DNA of 64,000 bases from Rhizobium sp. BT03 (GTDB lineage: Bacteria; Pseudomonadota; Alphaproteobacteria; Rhizobiales; Rhizobiaceae): NCBI RefSeq assembly GCF_030053155.1, contig NZ_CP125645.1, positions 62,001 to 126,000 on the forward strand, in the 5' to 3' direction. The translations under genes and the position numbers were made by a program. The notes under the pieces were generated by a model that was not told the DNA's origin, ran no database searches, and saw only the letters and a list, made by a program, of their open reading frames with translations. The first letter of the stretch is position 1; every line of letters begins with the position of its first letter. Below, one piece after another: positions 59,610-64,000 of the stretch.

Positions 59610-60428
59610 ATGCGTTGGATCAACACGAGGCCGAGCCGGGGTGCGCAGCTTGCTTTGACGCTGCTGCCCTTCGTGCTGCTAATCGTCGCCTATGTTTTCG
59701 GCTCTGCGGCGCGACTGGCGGAAAACGCCAATGACAAGCTGCTGCCGGGCTTCGCAGATTTCGCCGATGCGATCAATCGCCTGGTCTTCGTCGCCGATCC
59801 GCGCACCGGCGAATACCTGCTGTGGTCGGATACGGCGGCGAGCCTGGTGCGGCTGTTTGCCGGTCTCGGCATCTCCACCGTCACTGCCCTCGTCATCGGC
59901 ATGCTGATCGGCATGCTGCCGTATCTCAGGGCGCTGCTCTCCCCATTCGTCGCCGTCATCTCGATGGTGCCGCCGCTGGCGCTGCTGCCGATTCTCTTCA
60001 TCGTCATGGGGCTTGGAGAAGCCTCCAAGATCGCGCTCATCGCGATCGGCGTTGCGCCGACTATGATCCGAGACCTCGCGCTGAAGGCGCTGGAACTGCC
60101 GCGCGAACAGATCGTCAAGGCTGAAACGCTCGGGGGCTCTTCCTGGCAGATCGGCCTGCGCGTCGTGCTGCCGCAGATCCTGCCGCGGCTCATCACCTGC
60201 CTCCGGCTTCAGCTCGGTCCTGCCTGGCTGTTCCTGATTGCGGCCGAAGCGATCTCGTCGGATTCCGGCCTTGGTTACCGTATCTTCCTCGTGCGCCGCT
60301 ACCTCTCCATGGACGTGATCTTTCCCTATGTCGTCTGGATCACCCTGCTCGCCGTGGTCATGAATTACATCCTCGATCGCATCCGCATCGCTCTCTTCCC
60401 CTGGTCGGAACTGGAGAAGCAGGCATGA
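59610..60428 (+). CDS. Guanidine operon ABC transporter permease
   Basis: The 272-residue membrane protein belongs to the BinDependent-transport group of TauC/SsuC type (EAA loop KALELPREQIVKAETLGGSS; SSDSGLGYRIFLVRRYLSMD). A region of about 35 residues after the first helix (AENANDKLLPGFADFADAIN) is periplasmic. ATG 59610 follows CAGCGGAG; the upstream in-frame start at 59571 lies in the hairpin. The stop overlaps the ATPase start. Confidence 0.88.
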   Translation: MRWINTRPSRGAQLALTLLPFVLLIVAYVFGSAARLAENANDKLLPGFADFADAINRLVFVADPRTGEYLLWSDTAASLVRLFAGLGISTVTALVIGMLIGMLPYLRALLSPFVAVISMVPPLALLPILFIVMGLGEASKIALIAIGVAPTMIRDLALKALELPREQIVKAETLGGSSWQIGLRVVLPQILPRLITCLRLQLGPAWLFLIAAEAISSDSGLGYRIFLVRRYLSMDVIFPYVVWITLLAVVMNYILDRIRIALFPWSELEKQA

Positions 60429-61255
60429 GCGAGTTGGTGATCGAAAGAGTCTGGAAGGAATATGGCGACCAGATCGTGCTTGAGAACGTGTCGCTGACCG
60501 TCGCCTCGCGCGCCTTCGTCGCTCTAGTCGGCCCGTCCGGCTGCGGCAAGACGACATTCCTGCGCATGCTGCTTGGCCAGGAACGGCCGACGCGGGGCAC
60601 TATACGGCTTGACGGCGAAGCGCTGCCGCTTGAGCCGGGGCCGGATCGCGGCGTCGTTTTCCAACGCTACTCGGTCTTTCCGCATCTGACCGTGCTCGGC
60701 AATGTGCTGCTCGGCCGCGAATTTTCCACGGCGCGCTACAAGGCAAAGCTTTTCGGCGCTGCCCGCCACAGCGCGGTCGACGAGGCGCGGCGGTTGATCG
60801 GCGAAGTCGGCCTTGCCGGCGCCGAGGACAAATACCCGGCACAGCTTTCCGGTGGCATGCAGCAGCGCCTGGCGCTGGCGCAGGCGCTGCTCATGAAGCC
60901 GAAAGTGCTGTTGCTCGACGAGCCCTTCGGGGCGCTCGACCCCGGCATTCGCGCCGAAATCCATACCTTGATGAAACGGCTCTGGCACGAAACCCAGATG
61001 ACCGTCGTCATGGTGACGCACGATATGCGCGAGGCCTTCACGCTGGCGACGCGCGTCGTCGCCTTCGAGCGCCGCCGTGACCGGCCGGAGGAGAAGGAGC
61101 GTTACGGCGCGACCATCACCAAGGACATTTCCATCTGGCCGCCCAGGCTCGCCGGCGCGCCGTCCATCTTCAGCCCCGACCGGGACGGCCCGGTCATTTC
61201 TCTGGGCCATCGCCGGGACGACCCGGCTTCCAGTCCGTCAGGAGAAAAGCCATGA
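60425..61255 (+). CDS. Guanidine operon ABC transporter ATPase
   Basis: The 276-residue ATPase of the TauB/SsuB type has Walker A GPSGCGKTTFL, Q-loop VVFQRYSVFPHLTV, signature QLSGGMQQRLALAQALL, Walker B VLLLDEPFGALDPGIR and switch His MVTHDMREAFTLA. The last 45 residues (from RYGATITKDISIWPP) extend beyond the usual ATPase core, with a Pro/Asp-rich tail. ATGA overlaps link it to the genes on both sides. Confidence 0.92.
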   Translation: MSELVIERVWKEYGDQIVLENVSLTVASRAFVALVGPSGCGKTTFLRMLLGQERPTRGTIRLDGEALPLEPGPDRGVVFQRYSVFPHLTVLGNVLLGREFSTARYKAKLFGAARHSAVDEARRLIGEVGLAGAEDKYPAQLSGGMQQRLALAQALLMKPKVLLLDEPFGALDPGIRAEIHTLMKRLWHETQMTVVMVTHDMREAFTLATRVVAFERRRDRPEEKERYGATITKDISIWPPRLAGAPSIFSPDRDGPVISLGHRRDDPASSPSGEKP

Positions 61256-62073
61256 TGCATGTCAGACGTTCGCCCGAAGAAATATCAGCCAACCGGCAGC
61301 GTTACGAGGAACATCAGAAGAAGGGGCTGGAATTCGCCCCGAAGGCCCTGCCGGCCCCGAGCCCCCTGCCCGCCCCCGCCATCGATGCGGCTGCGATCAT
61401 CCACCAGGAAACCATTCCCGGCGGCTGGTACTGGTCGACCGCGCTGAAGCGCGGCGAAGCGCTCCGCATCGATCAGGGCGAAGGCGGATCGACGGTGGCG
61501 CTCGTTGCCTGGAACGCCGCTGACACGAGCGAGCGGCTCAATCTCGTCGATACGGTCAAGGTGCAGTGGACGACCGCCCTCGGCAAGGGCCGCGTCATCT
61601 TCTCGGATATGGGCCGGGTGATGCTTTCGCTGATCGAGGACAGTTCCGGTGCTCATGACTGCCTGATGGGCGGCTCGACGGCCGCCTCGAACGCCGCAAA
61701 ATATCCTGGCGTCAAAACCCGCAACACCCGCGACAATCTCGTGCTCGTCGCCGGCAAGCTCGGTCTCACCAGGCGCGACATCCCTGGGATTCTCAATCTT
61801 TTCGCCCCTGTTCGGGTCGACGACGACGGTGGCTTCCACTGGCGCGGCAAGTTTTCCAACAACGGCGATTATGCCGAACTGCGCGCCGAGATGGACATGA
61901 TCGTCGGCTTTTCCAATTGCCCGCATCCGCTCGATCCAGATCCAGTTTATGCGCCGAAGCCGGTGATCGTGACACGCTTTCGTGCAGGTGCGCCCGCGGC
62001 CGACGATCTCGCGCGCACGGCGACCGCTGAAGCCCTTCGCGGCTTCGAGAACAACGCCGCGATGCTGGCCTGA
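61252..62073 (+). CDS. cgdA: Carboxyguanidine deiminase subunit (urea carboxylase-associated protein 1)
   Basis: The 273-residue protein belongs to the UAAP1 family (DUF1989). Visible family landmarks are RQRYEEHQKKGLEF near the start, ETIPGGWYWSTALKRGEALR, DSSGAHDCLMGGSTAASNAA with the His-Asp-Cys metal-type cluster, and FSNNGDYAELRAEMDMIVGF then SNCPHPLDPDP. With its partner it removes ammonia from carboxyguanidine, the product of guanidine carboxylase, giving allophanate. The name is based on published work on this operon type; the sequence itself shows family membership only. Confidence 0.88.
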   Translation: MMHVRRSPEEISANRQRYEEHQKKGLEFAPKALPAPSPLPAPAIDAAAIIHQETIPGGWYWSTALKRGEALRIDQGEGGSTVALVAWNAADTSERLNLVDTVKVQWTTALGKGRVIFSDMGRVMLSLIEDSSGAHDCLMGGSTAASNAAKYPGVKTRNTRDNLVLVAGKLGLTRRDIPGILNLFAPVRVDDDGGFHWRGKFSNNGDYAELRAEMDMIVGFSNCPHPLDPDPVYAPKPVIVTRFRAGAPAADDLARTATAEALRGFENNAAMLA

Positions 62074-62085
62074 GGAGGGATGGAG

Positions 62086-62736
62086 ATGACCGATTTCATC
62101 AAGACTTCAGCCTCACGCAGCCTCGAAAACGCGGTGCAGGATCATTTCATCCCGGCCGAAGCGCCGTGGTCCGGCATCGTGCGCAAGGGTCAGACGATCC
62201 GCATCGAAGACAGCTACGGCCAGCAGGCGATCGACACGCTGTTTTATCGCGCCGGTGACTTTGCCGAGCGCTATTCCAACCAGGACACGATGCGGGCGCA
62301 GGGTGGCGCCTATATCGGCGTCGGCACGAAGATCATCTCGAACGAGGGCAACGTCATGCTTGTCATGACGGCCGATAGCTGCGGCCGGCACGATACCTCC
62401 GCCGGCGCTTGCTCGTGCGAAAGCAACACGGTGCGCTTCGGCCATGGCACGAAATACCTGCATGCCTGCCGCGACAATTTCGTGCTCGAGGTGACCAGGC
62501 ACGGCATGAGTAAGCGCGACATCGTGCCGAACATCAATTTCTTCATGAATGTCCCGATCAGGCCGAATGGCGAGATGACCATCGTCGACGGCATTTCCGC
62601 GCCCGGCGACTATGTCGAACTGGTGGCTGAAATGGACGTGCTCTGCGTCATCTCCAACTGCCCGCAGGTCAACAATCCTTGCAACGGCTTCGATCCGACA
62701 CCGATCCGGGTGCTGATCTGGGACGGCGAGGACTGA
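62086..62736 (+). CDS. cgdB: Carboxyguanidine deiminase subunit (urea carboxylase-associated protein 2)
   Basis: The 216-residue UAAP2-family protein is a paralogue of the preceding one: DHFIPAEAPWSGIVRKGQTI, ADSCGRHDTSAGACSCESNT with a Cys/His-rich metal-type motif, NINFFMNVPIRPNGEMTIVD and ISNCPQVNNPCNGFDPTPIR. I choose ATG 62086, seven bases after AGGAGG (62073-62078); ATG 62080 is too close to it. The two subunits act together in guanidine breakdown. Confidence 0.88.
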   Translation: MTDFIKTSASRSLENAVQDHFIPAEAPWSGIVRKGQTIRIEDSYGQQAIDTLFYRAGDFAERYSNQDTMRAQGGAYIGVGTKIISNEGNVMLVMTADSCGRHDTSAGACSCESNTVRFGHGTKYLHACRDNFVLEVTRHGMSKRDIVPNINFFMNVPIRPNGEMTIVDGISAPGDYVELVAEMDVLCVISNCPQVNNPCNGFDPTPIRVLIWDGED

Positions 62737-62739
62737 TCG

Positions 62740-64000
62740 ATGTTCGCCAAGGTTCTCATCGCCAATCGCGGCGAAATCGCCGTCCGGGTGATCCGGACAT
62801 TGAAGAGGATGGGCATCGCCTCGGTTGCCGTCTATTCCGATGCCGATCGCTTCTCGAAGCCGGCGCTGCACGCTGACGAAGCCGTGCGCCTCGGCCCGGC
62901 GCCTGCTGGAGAAAGCTATCTCAACGTGGATGCCGTCATCGCCGCCTGCAAGGCAACGGGCGCCGAGGCTGTGCATCCGGGCTATGGCTTCCTCTCGGAA
63001 AATATCGGCTTTGCCGAGCGGCTCGCCGCGGAAGGCATCGCTTTCATCGGCCCGCGGCCGAAGCATCTGTCGGCTTTCGGCCTGAAGCACACGGCGCGTG
63101 AATTGGCAAAAGCGAGCGGCGTGCCGCTGCTGCCCGGCACCGATCTGCTGCGAAGTCTCGAAGAGGCGCTCCTGGCCGCCGAGACCGTCGGTTATCCCGT
63201 CATGCTGAAAAGCACGGCGGGCGGCGGCGGTATCGGCATGCAACTCTGCGCCGATGCGGCCGGTCTCAAGGCCTCTTTCGAAAGCGTGCAGCGGACGGCG
63301 CGTGCCAGCTTCGGCGACGCGCGTGTCTACATCGAGCGTTTCGTTGCCGAAGCACGCCATGTCGAGGTGCAGATCTTCGGCGACGGCAAGGGCAGAGTGA
63401 TCGCGCTCGGAGAGCGCGACTGCTCGCTGCAGAGGCGAAACCAGAAGGTCGTCGAGGAAACGCCTGCCCCCGGCCTGTCCGCGGAAACACGGGCGCTGCT
63501 GCACAAGGCGGCGGTCGATTTGGGAAGCTTGGTCTCCTATGAATCGGCCGGCACCGTCGAATTCATCTATGACCCCCAGCGCGGGGAATTCTATTTCCTC
63601 GAGGTCAATACCCGCCTCCAGGTCGAGCATCCCGTCACCGAAGCCGTCTTCGGCATAGATCTCGTCGAGTGGATGATCCGGCAGGCGGCGGGCGAGGATG
63701 TGCTCTCGGGCGCGAGCGACCTGACGCCGAAGGGTGCGGCGATCGAAATCCGCATCTATGCCGAGATGCCGCATGCCGATTTCCGCCCGAGCGCCGGCCT
63801 GCTCACCGAGGTCGTCTTTCCCAACGACGCCCGTGTCGACGGCTGGATCGAGACGGGAACCGAGGTGACGCCCTTCTACGACCCGATGCTTGCCAAGCTG
63901 ATCGTGGTGGCGGAGGACCGGCCGGCGGCGATCGAGAAGCTGAAGGCAGCGCTTGCCGCGACAGCGATATCCGGCATCGAAACCAATCTCGATTATCTCA
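62740..64000 (+). CDS. Guanidine (urea-type) carboxylase, N-terminal part
   Basis: The reading frame starts at ATG 62740, four bases after the cgdB stop, and stays open to the window end (about 420 residues). It covers the biotin carboxylase domain: FAKVLIANRGEIAVRVIRTL, HPGYGFLSENIGFAERLAAE, the ATP-grasp glycine loop MLKSTAGGGGIGMQL, ARHVEVQIFGDGKGRVIALG, GERDCSLQRRNQKVVEETPA and EFYFLEVNTRLQVEHPVTEA. The full enzyme should have carboxyltransferase and biotin carrier domains (about 1200 residues). Family members act on urea or guanidine; the riboswitch makes guanidine the likely substrate. The residue that separates the two activities lies beyond the window. Confidence 0.9.
   Translation, partial: MFAKVLIANRGEIAVRVIRTLKRMGIASVAVYSDADRFSKPALHADEAVRLGPAPAGESYLNVDAVIAACKATGAEAVHPGYGFLSENIGFAERLAAEGIAFIGPRPKHLSAFGLKHTARELAKASGVPLLPGTDLLRSLEEALLAAETVGYPVMLKSTAGGGGIGMQLCADAAGLKASFESVQRTARASFGDARVYIERFVAEARHVEVQIFGDGKGRVIALGERDCSLQRRNQKVVEETPAPGLSAETRALLHKAAVDLGSLVSYESAGTVEFIYDPQRGEFYFLEVNTRLQVEHPVTEAVFGIDLVEWMIRQAAGEDVLSGASDLTPKGAAIEIRIYAEMPHADFRPSAGLLTEVVFPNDARVDGWIETGTEVTPFYDPMLAKLIVVAEDRPAAIEKLKAALAATAISGIETNLDYL

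Noticed and set aside
62113..63774. 553-codon minus-strand frame opposite cgdB and the carboxylase
   Set aside because: Antisense shadow; the plus strand encodes well-conserved UAAP2 and biotin carboxylase motifs.

Overview
The window is GC-rich, gene-dense DNA in long head-to-tail operons, dominated by ABC uptake systems with GntR, LacI and AraC regulators. This, plus a NolB/NolU/RhcC1-type type III secretion system (T3SS) and an FNR/FixK-type box before cytochrome bd genes, points to an alphaproteobacterium of the Rhizobium etli/leguminosarum group. Whether it is chromosome or plasmid cannot be told. I saw no tRNA, rRNA, transposase or CRISPR array.

Layout. 1-375: end of a methyltransferase gene. 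719-3051 (minus): a LigM-like, tetrahydrofolate-dependent demethylase and a MetF-like reductase, divergent from a GntR/FCD regulator and a complete branched-chain-amino-acid-type (LIV) ABC operon (3335-8848); together they look like uptake and demethylation of a methylated compound. 8948-11567: an atypical glycerophosphodiesterase-like protein and a TPR-GGDEF diguanylate cyclase. 11595-18778 (minus): an ABC importer with glycerophosphodiesterase, LacI regulator and inositol-monophosphatase-family genes, suggesting use of a glycerophosphodiester, perhaps glycerophosphoinositol. 19127-20676: YbaK and a Tim44-domain protein.

20794-39953: a compact T3SS island. The minus strand carries rhcC1-sctO, an 11-gene operon (a small unknown gene, then sctI-J-K-L-N-Q-R-S-T-U) and two very large NolX/HrpF-like translocator candidates that share a nearly identical 635-bp module. 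The plus strand carries a pilin candidate, sctD, sctV and a HrpW-like pectate lyase. Oddities are an SctU that ends before the autocleavage (NPTH) domain, only the N-terminal half of a secretin, and no SctP, gatekeeper, chaperone or regulator gene.

40111-42044: a 2-hydroxyacid dehydrogenase-like gene and hupE. 42110-49279: a cytochrome bd operon (regulator-cydD-C-A-B-X) with an FNR/FixK box and a 26-bp perfect palindrome upstream. 49326-50841: a uridine-kinase-like gene and a decayed DJ-1/GlxA pair. 50885-58076: a Gfo/Idh/MocA-aldo-keto reductase fusion with a sugar-type ABC transporter and an AraC regulator.

58176-64000: a guanidine assimilation operon. A sigma-54 promoter with a possible NtrC site leads into a guanidine-I (ykkC) riboswitch and terminator, then an ABC transporter, two carboxyguanidine deiminase subunits and a guanidine/urea carboxylase that runs off the end. 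All four solute-binding-protein genes in the window are followed by a GC-rich hairpin before the first permease gene.
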